The notes beneath the pieces are model-generated. The model was not told where the DNA came from. It saw only the letters and a program-made list of their open reading frames with translations, and did not search any database. Shown piece after piece: positions 7,901 to 15,678 of a DNA stretch of 17,952 nt. This stretch comes from JACJXF01 sp964404825 (GTDB taxonomy: Bacteria > Bacteroidota > Bacteroidia > Bacteroidales > GCA-2748055). Position numbers and translations under genes: made by a program. Position 1 is the stretch's first letter. Each line of letters begins with the position of its first letter. The stretch is from positions 1-17,952 of the forward strand of contig CAYOLQ010000073.1 of NCBI GenBank assembly GCA_964404825.1, in the 5' to 3' direction.

Positions 7901-8626
7901 ATGAAAACAAGATGTCTTATAGTTGATGATGAACCTCTTGCCATTCAATTAATTGAATCGCATATTGCAAAGGTCGAGAGTCTTGAAGTTGTGGCGAAAT
8001 GCAGCAATGCCATGGAGGCATTTAATGTAATGAGGGAAAAACATGTTGACCTTGTATTTATGGATATTCAAATGCCTCAGATAACAGGTATTGATTTTCT
8101 CCGATCATTAAAAAGCACCCCAAAAGTCATAATAACAACAGCATACCGTCAATATGCCCTTGAAGGATATGAACTTGATGTAGTTGACTTTTTATTGAAA
8201 CCGATTTCTTTCGAGCGTTTTTTAAAGGCTGTTAACAAATATTACCACTTTAAACCCGAGGACCTCAGTGTTGTTAACGCGAATACCGGTGATGTTAAAA
8301 ACGACAATTCTTATGTTGATGTGAGGGAAAACAAAAAAGTATTGCGGATTTATCTTCGTGAAATAAATTTCATTGAAGGATTAAATGAATACATTGGAAT
8401 ACACGCTGCCGGAAAAAGAATTGTCACCAAATGCAGTCTGACTAAAATTGAAGGCAAGCTCCCCTCCGACCGGTTTATAAGGATACACAAATCATTTATT
8501 GTTGCAATTCCCCAGATTCAATCATTTACTTCATCCACTGTGGAGGTATTTAACAAAGAACTCCCGATTGGCAGAAGTTATAAGAATGAAGTGATGAAAG
8601 CATTGAACTACGGAAATGACCTGTAA
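7901..8626 (+). CDS. LytTR-family response regulator
   Basis: This 241-residue cytoplasmic DNA-binding regulator has an N-terminal receiver domain at about 3-120. Its active-site residues are all present: the acidic pair D9/D10, the phospho-acceptor Asp55 in VFMDIQMP, T80, and K100 in LLKPI. A LytTR DNA-binding domain follows at about 137-236 (KVLRIYLREINFIEG...GKLPSDRFIRIHKSFIVAIPQI...LPIGRSYKNEV), the usual MrkE/AgrA-like organisation. It is the last gene of the operon, 9 bp after the intact kinase, with TAGGAA just upstream of the ATG. Its targets are unknown. The divergent SusC/SusD operon and its own operon share a 946-bp control region and are the first places to look. It ends 22 bp from the convergent methyltransferase gene. 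Confidence 0.96.
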   Translation: MKTRCLIVDDEPLAIQLIESHIAKVESLEVVAKCSNAMEAFNVMREKHVDLVFMDIQMPQITGIDFLRSLKSTPKVIITTAYRQYALEGYELDVVDFLLKPISFERFLKAVNKYYHFKPEDLSVVNANTGDVKNDNSYVDVRENKKVLRIYLREINFIEGLNEYIGIHAAGKRIVTKCSLTKIEGKLPSDRFIRIHKSFIVAIPQIQSFTSSTVEVFNKELPIGRSYKNEVMKALNYGNDL

Positions 8627-8648
8627 ATCCTTTTTCGGGAATGCTTAA

Positions 8649-9434
8649 TCACTTCGACAAAACGTAATAACAGGTAGTAACAAAGTAATTCCGTAACCAG
8701 GGTATTCCTGTCAGAAGTCTTGATTGAAGTCGCGGCTTCAGATTGAATTTCACTTCATAGTTAGGATTGATAAAGTAGAAGCTATGCTTCCGGAGCCGGT
8801 AATTTTCCCTTTTAAGTATCCTGTGAAATTGTTCAATTGTGATGCGGGTCTGACGAATTTCCAGAAGGTCTCTGATTAGCCCGTCATTCTCACCGAATAA
8901 TTTCATAAGCCCCGGATACATTGGTCCGGGAAGGAGATGAAAATATGGCAGACGGCTAAGAAAACGGCTGTGGCACATCTGCTGGTGTCCCCCGAAAGGA
9001 TATTGCCAGGGAGGAAAAGCAAGGAAAAAAACACCTTCAGGTTTCAGAAATTTTTTGGCATGGGCCATAAACTTTTCCTGATTGTGTATATGTTCCAAAA
9101 CGTCACGCATAAAAATGATATCAAAATACCCGGTAAATTCATCACCGGCATCATAAATATCCTTAATAACAAGATTCAGATTTTGTTTCAGGGGATGGTT
9201 TTCGAAAAACAAACGGGCATTCCTGATTTTACCCTCAAGGATATCAACACCAGTTACTTCGCAGCCCGCATCCAGGAAGGGTCTTAGATTACCTCCCTCA
9301 CCACAGCCTATCTCAAGAACTTTCAGACCAGGCTTAATTTGAAGCACCTGATTAATATAAGGCATAACATATTTTTCCGTGGTAACGGACTGTTCCTCAA
9401 AGTATTTATCCCTTCTGATATGTCGCTCCTGCAT
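8649..9434 (-). CDS. Class I SAM-dependent methyltransferase, substrate unknown
   Basis: This 261-residue protein has the Rossmann-type methyltransferase fold. Motif I is VLEIGCGEGGN at 39-49, which binds the SAM methionine and ribose. An acidic residue ends strand 2 (VTGVD, Asp64). FDIIFMRDVLEHIHN at about 104-118 is the strand-4 region and DVLEH signature typical of Methyltransf_11/25 members. LKPEGVFFLAFPPW is strand 5. The C-terminal 110 residues carry a family-specific cap that I do not recognise. There is no signal peptide, so it is cytoplasmic. It stands alone, convergent with the LytTR gene and divergent from the DUF6263-like gene (161-bp spacer), so context gives no substrate. Small-molecule, lipid or glycan-intermediate methylation are all possible. 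Confidence 0.9.
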   Translation of the reverse strand: MQERHIRRDKYFEEQSVTTEKYVMPYINQVLQIKPGLKVLEIGCGEGGNLRPFLDAGCEVTGVDILEGKIRNARLFFENHPLKQNLNLVIKDIYDAGDEFTGYFDIIFMRDVLEHIHNQEKFMAHAKKFLKPEGVFFLAFPPWQYPFGGHQQMCHSRFLSRLPYFHLLPGPMYPGLMKLFGENDGLIRDLLEIRQTRITIEQFHRILKRENYRLRKHSFYFINPNYEVKFNLKPRLQSRLLTGIPWLRNYFVTTCYYVLSK

Positions 9435-9548
9435 AAAAATTTATTATGGGTTAAAGATATAGATTTTTAGTTAAAGTGGTGATGCGATTCATCTGAACAC
9501 TATCGGGCTATGAAGGTTTAGAGATAATCAGGATTTTATGGCATTTTT

Positions 9549-9578
9549 TTTGATTGCTGTATTCTTAGAGTATCTTTA
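9549..9578 (+). promoter_or_regulatory. Promoter candidate for the DUF6263-like gene
   Basis: TTTG at 9549-9552 and TATCTTTA at 9571-9578 lie 18 nt apart, a near match (one mismatch in the -7 box) to the Bacteroides -33 TTTG / -7 TAnnTTTG promoter. It would start transcription about 10 nt before the ATG at 9596, leaving a very short leader. The position suits the gene, but the match is inexact. Confidence 0.35.
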
Positions 9579-9595
9579 AAGCATAATTTTCACAG

Positions 9596-10534
9596 ATGAA
9601 ATTTGCCGCACAACTGATTTTACTTTTACTTTTTTCTATCTCCACGGGAATTGCTCAGGTTACGATTAACCGGGTTAGCTTGCAACCGGGTTTATCTTTT
9701 AATACGGAAACAACTGTAAATCTGGTAATTGAACAGGAGTTTATGGGGATCCGTTACAATACCCAGATGGATATCAACACACTTATGCTGATGAAAGTTA
9801 TGGAAGCTGATGCGGACACAAATTTCATACTTTCAGCCAGTTATCAGAAGATGAATTTACGGGTAACCAGCATTCTTATTAATATGGAGGTCAGCACTGA
9901 GTCCATATTTTCGGGGGATTCGTTATCAGGGGTCCTCAGGATGCTAAAGGGACAGGAGTTTATCATAGTTCTTTCCTCCCGGGGTGAGGTTTCTGATATC
10001 CGTGGACTGGACGAAATGATTGAAAAAACAGTTGGTACCTGCACCCTGCCTGAAGATCAGAAAGCGGAATTCTCCAGAAACCTGATTCAGAGTATCGGTG
10101 CAGAATCCGTACAGGATAACTACCGGAATAACAGATTTTTTTATCCCGATTTCCCCATAAAAGCTAAAGATCAATGGTTTTTTAATGTGAACTTCATGAA
10201 AAGCGGTATTCCCATGGAACTGAATTCTCAAATCAGGCTAAAGGAACTCAGCAATGGTGTTGCAACAATGGTTTCAGAGGGAAGGATTAGCAACCAGACC
10301 GTAAAAATGAATACAAACAACTCCGGCTCCGCCGATCCCCTTTACAAATTATCGGGAAGTGAAATAGCTGAAAAGAAGATTCATGTAAAAACCGGACTCA
10401 TCAGGGAGAGCATTGTTTCACAAAATGTTACAGGTTCAATTATCACCAATTCAAGAGAAACCAATTATCTGGATGAGACCATTCCTTTCAAACTTATCAG
10501 CCGGAGTTCGGTGAGGATTTCGGGGGCCGAGTAG
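9596..10534 (+). CDS. Secreted DUF6263-like protein of unknown function
   Basis: This 312-residue protein has a clear signal peptide (MKFAAQLILLLLFSISTGIAQ, cleavage near residue 20), so it is exported to the periplasm or beyond; no lipobox Cys is present. The mature part is rich in beta strands and has the layout I associate with DUF6263 in Bacteroidota. After LQPG come a segment with repeated hydrophobic and Met residues (EQEFMGIRYNTQMDINTLMLMKV), a middle LKGQEFIIVLSSRGEVSDIRGLDEMIEK, and later FPIKAKDQWFF. These family members have no established activity. It is a single-gene unit with its own promoter candidate and no informative neighbour. The family name rests on recognised sequence style, not a search. 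Confidence 0.75.
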   Translation: MKFAAQLILLLLFSISTGIAQVTINRVSLQPGLSFNTETTVNLVIEQEFMGIRYNTQMDINTLMLMKVMEADADTNFILSASYQKMNLRVTSILINMEVSTESIFSGDSLSGVLRMLKGQEFIIVLSSRGEVSDIRGLDEMIEKTVGTCTLPEDQKAEFSRNLIQSIGAESVQDNYRNNRFFYPDFPIKAKDQWFFNVNFMKSGIPMELNSQIRLKELSNGVATMVSEGRISNQTVKMNTNNSGSADPLYKLSGSEIAEKKIHVKTGLIRESIVSQNVTGSIITNSRETNYLDETIPFKLISRSSVRISGAE

Positions 10535-10563
10535 GCCAATCAGAGGAGGTGGTTGCAATAATT

Positions 10564-10863
10564 TTACAGGAATGTCAATCCGATTTTTCGATTCAGACCT
10601 TTTTCAAAAATCCGAATTAATGTAGAAAGTTGAATGTTACCTTTTGCATTCTCGATACGTGAAATATAACTTTTCTTTGTTCCTGTTTTCTCTGCTAGTT
10701 CTTGTTGCGTCATCTTAGCTTCTTTTCTAGCTTCTTTTAGCATTTCGCTAACAATGAACATCTGAGCCTTTTCCTCATAATTACTCCGACTTTCAGTTCC
10801 AATTTTTCCATGTTCAACTTCGATCAATTCATCGAAGGTTATAATTCCTTTATATTTATTCAT
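10564..10863 (-). CDS. HigA-like antitoxin with XRE-type helix-turn-helix
   Basis: This is a 99-residue XRE-family DNA-binding protein. The HTH core lies at about 41-92, with MTQQELAEKTGTKKSYISRIENAKG at 51-75 as the recognition unit. In HigBA modules this protein neutralises the RelE-fold toxin and represses the shared promoter. The start is placed at the ATG at 10863 because the reading frame upstream of it lies inside the toxin gene and because that ATG overlaps the toxin stop codon by 8 nt, the usual toxin-first order. A start ten codons upstream (10893) is possible but less likely. The gene looks intact, unlike its partner. Confidence 0.88.
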   Translation of the reverse strand: MNKYKGIITFDELIEVEHGKIGTESRSNYEEKAQMFIVSEMLKEARKEAKMTQQELAEKTGTKKSYISRIENAKGNIQLSTLIRIFEKGLNRKIGLTFL

Positions 10864-11203
10864 CTTTTTGTTTTTTAGATTGAAAATACTCACTTTTTAA
10901 ACGCATTGCTCTTTCGATTTCAAGCTTTGGGGTTTTCTGGGTCTTCTTTTGAAATCCATTAAATAAAACTATTAATTTCCCTTCATCAAAGCAGCAGAAA
11001 ATCCTGTAAATATTAGAATTGTATTCAATTCGTATTTCGAAAAGACCGTCTTATCCAGTTATTGGGGCCAAGAATTTTTCAGGAACCCTGTCTACCTGTT
11101 TTATTAATTCAAAAATGTATTGAATTTTTCCCTTCAACTTAATATCAAGATCTTTATAAAAATCCAGGAAGTATCCTCCGTGAAATATTATTTGTCTTGC
11201 TAT
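10856..11203 (-). pseudogene. HigB/RelE-like toxin gene, inactivated by an in-frame stop
   Basis: Translating the minus strand from 11203 gives a near-complete HigB-type (phage Gp49-like) mRNA-interferase sequence. It begins ARQIIFHGGYFLDFY, runs through VPEKFLAPITG, then a TAA stop at 11053-11051 (codon 51), and continues in the same frame with DGLFEIRIEY, IYRIFCCFDEGKLIVLFNGF and QKKTQKTPKLEIERA to a final stop at 10858-10856. The family normally reads TG-x-DGLYEIR here, so one codon has become a stop. The first codon of the homologous part is ATA where ATG is expected. No ATG, GTG or TTG lies in frame between it and the upstream TAA at 11215-11213. Two separate lesions suggest genuine decay, although a consensus error in a draft assembly remains possible. 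Order and overlap with the antitoxin are typical of higBA. Confidence 0.85.
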
Positions 11204-11276
11204 TTTGCAAAGTTATCTCAAAAGTTAACAAATCCAAATTATTTATTTTGGAGTAATGAAATTTGGAGCATTAAGT

Positions 11277-13690
11277 TTATAACTTATCAGTAGATATTTT
11301 AGTAACTCCTTCCTGTAATTGAACAGTCTTGTTTTTGAAAATAAATGTACCTGACAAGCCCGCTGGCAGGGTTATTTCACCTTCCAACCCTCCTTTTTTT
11401 GTTTTGGAAAACTTTACACTGATAGTTCCTTTGGGATGGGGCATTTTGCCTTCAACCCACTCAAGAGTTCCCAGATGCGGCTCAATGACAACCGTTTCGA
11501 ATCCGGGTGCCGCAGGTTCGATGCCGCATACAGTTGCAAGGAACTCGTAATTCGGACTCGAACTCCATGCATGGCAGTCAGAACGGGATGGTTCAGGTTT
11601 TTCGGCAAAAGTGGTAAGACCGGCAGACAACATANNNNNNNNNNACCGAGCATACTTACATACTGATCAGCCAGACCTGTCTTTTTCATTGCCCGTAACA
11701 AATAAAACCGGTAATAAATAGTAGCCTGAATAATGGAATTATTCTTTGAAACCCTATCCATCAGGTCTTTCGGATCGACCGGGAGATTTGCACCGGACAT
11801 AACTGCCATAATATTTGCATGCTGACTGTATTCATTCTTTTCAGGAGTATCAGCAAACAACAAGCGGGATGAATCCCAGCAGAGTGAAACCGTGGCTTCA
11901 GATATTTTTCCGGCCAGCTTTCTATAGTGATTTGCTTTATCCTTTTCTCCAAAATAATCAAACAATTCTGCTGCTTCATTCAGTGCGTAGGCAAATTGGA
12001 ATGTGAGAATTGATGAACCTCCTTCTGCCCCACCCTTCGGAACTCCCCCGCTGTTTACTTTCGTATCCCATGGCCATTCCTTTGGCCAGTCAACGAAATT
12101 CCAGTAGGGCGTATGGCCCAGCATTCCAGTCTTTGGATCAATGTGCTCTTCATACCAGTTAAGAACTCCTTCAATGCCAAACAGTAATGGCTTGATAAAA
12201 GCTGTATCGTTCTTCAAAAGCCAGTAATCGTGGATCATATTGGTCCAATAAAGGGAAAAAGGAGGAATAATCTGCATATCATTGCTCGGGTACCTGCTGT
12301 GGGTAAGGCCTTCATAAAACCTGGATCGTTCGAATGCAAGAATTGCCTGCCGGGTGAGACGATCATCCCCTGAAACATAAGCAGAAATAAGGCATTGAAT
12401 GCGGGTATCTCCAACATATTGCAACTGCTCGTAATACGGGCAATCGTAATGGGTCTCGTTACTGCAAAGGCGTAATGTTCTCCATCCTACTTCCCATATT
12501 TTGCTGAGTTCGGGGTCACTGCATCTGAAACTTGCAGTTTCTTTGAAAGGATAGGCAGTAAAAACGGATTGAAGGTTAGAAATTGTTACCGGACTGCTTG
12601 CTGTTGTAATGCGTAATTCAACATACCGGAACGTTCTGAACCAGAGGGGGCGGAATGTTTCAACCGGTTGGGATCCTACTATAAATAAATCAGACAAGCC
12701 TTTAATCTGTTTGCCTACTACTTCATTTCTGTTTCCCTTGTTTCCCTGGCTATCGAAAAGACCCTCTGCATAAACCATTTCAATGCGTGAACCTTTGCCC
12801 TTCGATACTGTGATTTCGGGGTAAGCAACTGTCTCAACTCCCTGATCCAAAAGCAGAACAACCTTCGAATTTGCTGGAATGACAAGAGATTCCGTTCCTT
12901 TTAAAAAGGAATCTGTGGCTTTGCTTCCCTCCTGCTTCCTGATGGCACTGAATCTCTGAATCGTTTCTTCCATCATGGGAATATCGCGGGGCACCAAATC
13001 CCATTCAGCACCTGTACCAAGACCTTTTGCGCGACCGTTACCCAATTCCCCCGGAATCAGCCATTTGGAGTCGTTGAAGGATTTACTTTCCCAATTCCAG
13101 GGATACACTTCACCGTTTACTTTATCTCCGGGACCAACAACAATATAGGAATTCAGTTTTGCATGATCAGGCGGAATTGCCGAATAGGCTTCATTTTTAA
13201 TTACTTTCCAGGAATTATTTGTGTTTACTGATTTTTCTGATTCGGTATCTCCCTGCAAAATGAAAGCAGTGGCTTTTGAAAACTGCGCAATTGGAATCTG
13301 ATCACCAAAGTTCCAGACAACTGCAGCCAGAATGTTTTGCCCAGCTACCAGGTAGTCAGCAATATCAACCGTTTCGTATATCCAATGGTTTAAATCACCC
13401 CGGGCCGGACCGAAACAAACCGGTGATCCATTTATGAAAAGCCTGTAACGGTTATCGGCTGAAACGTGTATCACAAATTTTTCGGGTTTGGTCTGCAGAT
13501 TTATGGTCTTTCGGAAATGGTAAACGCCATATTCCTTTTTATTTGCTTTGGGATGTGTGATCCATTTGGCCGACCAGTAATTACGAAGAAGGTAAGGATT
13601 TATCGCGGGATGGTTTTGTTGGGCAGATATTTCTGGGTTAAAAGTACAAGCCAGAAAAAAGATAATCATTGCGATTGGTATATTTTTCAT
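11277..13690 (-). CDS. GH78-type alpha-L-rhamnosidase, interrupted by an assembly gap
   Basis: This is a secreted six-hairpin glycosidase of about 812-813 residues. The signal peptide is MKNIPIAMIIFFLACTFNPEISAQ. Beta-sandwich domains precede the barrel (SADNRYRLFINGSPVCFGPARGD at about 77-99). The barrel starts near 385. DCPYYEQLQYVGDTR at about 416-430 is the conserved GH78 acidic segment, with candidate acid Glu421 and Asp428. After the gap, EPSRSDCHAWSSSPNYEFLATVCGI is the other family landmark, followed by a C-terminal beta domain. GH78 enzymes release terminal alpha-L-rhamnose, for example from rhamnogalacturonan. Ten Ns at 11635-11644 split the gene. The two sides are out of frame by the written gap length, which must really be 3n+2 (8 or 11 fit). 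A TTG further upstream (13717) is less likely than the ATG at 13690. Confidence 0.9.
11635..11644. other. Assembly gap (10 Ns) inside the rhamnosidase gene
   Basis: The ten Ns separate YVSMLG on the 5' side from MLSAGLTTFAE on the 3' side of one GH78 open frame. In the family only a few residues, including a Trp, usually lie between these two segments, so very little sequence is missing. Reading straight through the Ns throws the frame off, which shows the number is a placeholder and not a real length. The gene should not be called frameshifted on this basis. Confidence 0.95.
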
Positions 13691-13712
13691 TTTGAGAAAT
13701 TTTATACTATTT

Positions 13713-13728
13713 AACAAACATATTTGTT
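13713..13728 (-). promoter_or_regulatory. Palindrome overlapping a -7 box upstream of the rhamnosidase
   Basis: AACAAA (13713-13718) and TTTGTT (13723-13728) form a 6-bp inverted repeat around CATA. On the minus strand 13722-13715 reads TATGTTTG, an exact TAnnTTTG -7 box, about 25 bp upstream of the ATG at 13690. No TTTG is found at the ideal -33 distance. A dyad that covers the promoter is what a repressor or activator site would look like, but such AT-rich dyads are common by chance. Confidence 0.35.
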
Positions 13729-13821
13729 TAGATTATTATATTAATGTGAAACTTGCAAATTATGAGGTTATCGTTTAATACAGCATATTCTTATTTTTAT
13801 TGTCCTAATGCCGGACGGGCA

Positions 13822-13935
13822 TTTACTTTTTTTCTTGATAAAAAAAGTAAACAAAAAAATCAAGAAAAAATCATCCCGGCCTTTACCCACGAGGCCCTCA
13901 GGCCAGCGGCCATTTTTTCGGGCCCCCGCGCTTGG
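13822..13935. repeat. Intergenic repeat with two mutually exclusive hairpins and a GC-rich tail
   Basis: TTTACTTTTTTT (13822-13833) pairs perfectly over 12 bp with AAAAAAAGTAAA (13840-13851) around CTTGAT. TTTTTTCTTGAT (13828-13839) also pairs perfectly over 12 bp with ATCAAGAAAAAA (13859-13870). The two folds share bases and cannot form together. A GC-rich stretch with many GGCC/GGGCC palindromes follows (13877-13929), in contrast to the surroundings. The FFLDKK...KK wording of its spurious translation is familiar to me from intergenic repeats of many Bacteroidota genomes, so this is probably a copy of a dispersed repeat. It fills most of the 353-bp gap between the GH28 and GH78 genes; no gene is seen there. 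Confidence 0.6.
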
Positions 13936-14043
13936 GACTTTAGTTTATTTAAACCTCTTTGTTTCAATCTGACCCTTGCAAAGTGCTTAACTATATAAAA
14001 AGATCATACTCAAAGTGAAACAATATTATTTATTGTTAATTGA

Positions 14044-15546
14044 TTAATAAACCAACTTCTTAGGTTTTGCTCCGGGAGAATTTGGATTTCCGGTTGCGTT
14101 AAAGCTTTCCAGAATCAGGCCGTTAACATGCAGACATTCGATTCCATGAGTAAAAAAATCAGGAAGATCCGAATCCCATGTTAAGGTAAAATTCCTGATT
14201 TCGAGGCCATTAACGTACTGAGCATACAGGCCGGGAATATCGTGCTCAAAAATCTGCAAATCAATTGGTGTGGCGGGCCGAAGGTCGAAATTTCCTCCGT
14301 AGTTCATGGTCTCTTTTCCTTTTCTCATGCGGAGTTGAACGTTGTTAAAACGGATATTTTCCATCGGACTTTCCTTCTGTGCATATATCAGAATACCTTG
14401 TTCACCTGTTGCATTGATATTATTGAACTGTACATTTTTGATCTGACCTGTTTTTCGCCCTTCAAACCGGGATACAGACGAAAGATGAATTGGCTCTCCG
14501 TGGCCCCACCACTGGCCATTAAGTAATTTTGTTTCAATCATTATATCAGAGAAAATAAGGTCTGTAATATCAGAAGCATCATGTGCAAAGATTCCGATGC
14601 CTCTGTGCGAATCGTAAATAATAATATTTGAAAAAACACATCTGCGAATGGGGTGCTGACCGTATCCTACGCGTATTCCCGAGGAACTGGATTTCAGGAT
14701 GCAATTAGTAACTGTCAGATTTTCAGCAAAGATGGATTTGTTTCCAAAAGTGTGACTATCCTGTTCCAGCGAATTAATCTCAGGATTCTCTTCATCTTTT
14801 GGGAATCCGGTCATAACAATGCAATCATCGCCGGCAAAAATATTACAGTCTGATATCCGTATGTTTCGTGAGGCCGTAAGATGAATCCCGTCGCTGTTGG
14901 GTATAAGAATATTGTTCAGTATGGTAATTCCGTCGATGAGCACGTCTTCGCAGTATCCGAAACGTGTTGCCCATGAAGGGGTATCAAGTATTGTAATTCC
15001 GGTTAATGAAACCTTTGTGCAATGAAAAAATACTATCGTCATTCCAGGCTTTGGTTTTCGTTTCAGAGGTCCATCCGTAAAGAAAACTCCATCGGGCATA
15101 TAATTTTCTTTCTGCCGGGTTTTACTCTTATTGAATTCCTCATAGACATGGTTTTGATCAGTTTCATAAAACCTTATTCCACCTGCATTGATTGTACCAT
15201 ATCCTGAAATGGAAACGTTGAAAGCATCTTCGCAGAAAATCATGCCTTTTGTCTGATTTGTGGTTTTATAATCAGCAAGATTTTCGCTACCATAAAGTTC
15301 GGCACCCGGCTCCAGATAAAGATTAACATTCGATTTCAGAATAACTGATCCGGTAATAAATTTTCCGGCAGGAACAATTACGCGGCCGCCACCTGCAGAG
15401 GTGCATGCATCGACTGCTTTTTGGACAGATACAGTTGATAGCTGACCCGGTACGGCGCCGAAATCGAGGATGTTGTAGTCTGATGCTTTCAATAAACCGG
15501 CGGTTAGCAGTATGAATGCGGTGAGCAGTGTTATTGATTTTCTCAT
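14044..15546 (-). CDS. GH28-type secreted polygalacturonase-like glycoside hydrolase
   Basis: This is a 500-residue secreted protein with a signal peptide ending near KAS (residue 22). The mature N-terminus YNILDFGAVPG...VQKAVDACTSAGGGRVIVPAGKF is the usual opening of GH28 parallel beta-helix pectinases. The catalytic region shows PNSDGIHL (Asp219) and AGDDCIVMTG (Asp240/Asp241), the counterparts of NTD and GDD. The expected SGHG histidine segment is replaced by SSSSGIRVG (286-294), and the RIK segment appears as HRGIGIF (314-320), so two classic polygalacturonase motifs are altered. This suits an exo-acting or rhamnogalacturonan-type member more than a standard endo-polygalacturonase. It lies between a beta-helix gene and the GH78 gene on the same strand, supporting a role in pectin degradation. 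The start is a clear ATG. Confidence 0.9.
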   Translation of the reverse strand: MRKSITLLTAFILLTAGLLKASDYNILDFGAVPGQLSTVSVQKAVDACTSAGGGRVIVPAGKFITGSVILKSNVNLYLEPGAELYGSENLADYKTTNQTKGMIFCEDAFNVSISGYGTINAGGIRFYETDQNHVYEEFNKSKTRQKENYMPDGVFFTDGPLKRKPKPGMTIVFFHCTKVSLTGITILDTPSWATRFGYCEDVLIDGITILNNILIPNSDGIHLTASRNIRISDCNIFAGDDCIVMTGFPKDEENPEINSLEQDSHTFGNKSIFAENLTVTNCILKSSSSGIRVGYGQHPIRRCVFSNIIIYDSHRGIGIFAHDASDITDLIFSDIMIETKLLNGQWWGHGEPIHLSSVSRFEGRKTGQIKNVQFNNINATGEQGILIYAQKESPMENIRFNNVQLRMRKGKETMNYGGNFDLRPATPIDLQIFEHDIPGLYAQYVNGLEIRNFTLTWDSDLPDFFTHGIECLHVNGLILESFNATGNPNSPGAKPKKLVY

Positions 15547-15575
15547 GATTTCCCTGGTTGCTTGTTATTGTTTCG

Positions 15576-15608
15576 CGCAAAGTCGCAAAGGTCGCGAGGG
15601 ACGCAAAA
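15576..15608. repeat. Short tandem CGCAAAG-type repeat between the GH28 and beta-helix genes
   Basis: Four imperfect 8-9-nt units follow one another: CGCAAAGT, CGCAAAGGT, CGCGAGGGA, CGCAAAATA. Such TTTGCG-type short arrays are familiar intergenic repeats in Bacteroidota. It lies 30 bp upstream of the GH28 ATG on the minus strand, within the 132-bp spacer, so it would fall in the GH28 leader if the genes are co-transcribed. No function is implied by the sequence alone. Confidence 0.55.
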
Positions 15609-15678
15609 TATTGATTTATACTATTTTATATTTTTTATTTGACTTAAAAATATCTTCCGCGCAATGGATTTTCTATAT

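Noticed and set aside
10864..10893. Ten-codon N-terminal extension of the antitoxin
   Set aside because: It lies within the toxin gene, and the ATG at 10863 overlapping the toxin stop is the usual arrangement.
11414..11634. Continuation of the rhamnosidase frame straight through the Ns
   Set aside because: The tail read in that frame is out of phase; the other frame gives the proper GH78 C-terminus (SDCHAWSSSPNYEF) and ends at 11277.
13691..13717. Upstream TTG start for the rhamnosidase
   Set aside because: The ATG at 13690 begins a good signal peptide, whereas the TTG extension adds nine residues before it and overlaps the -7 box candidate.
13822..13870. CRISPR array or riboswitch
   Set aside because: There are no regularly spaced repeats with unique spacers, and the fold matches no riboswitch class I know; a dispersed repeat explains it better.
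13753..13998. Open frame of 81 codons between the GH28 and GH78 genes
   Set aside because: It is a translation of the alternative-hairpin repeat and its GC-rich tail, with no protein-like composition.
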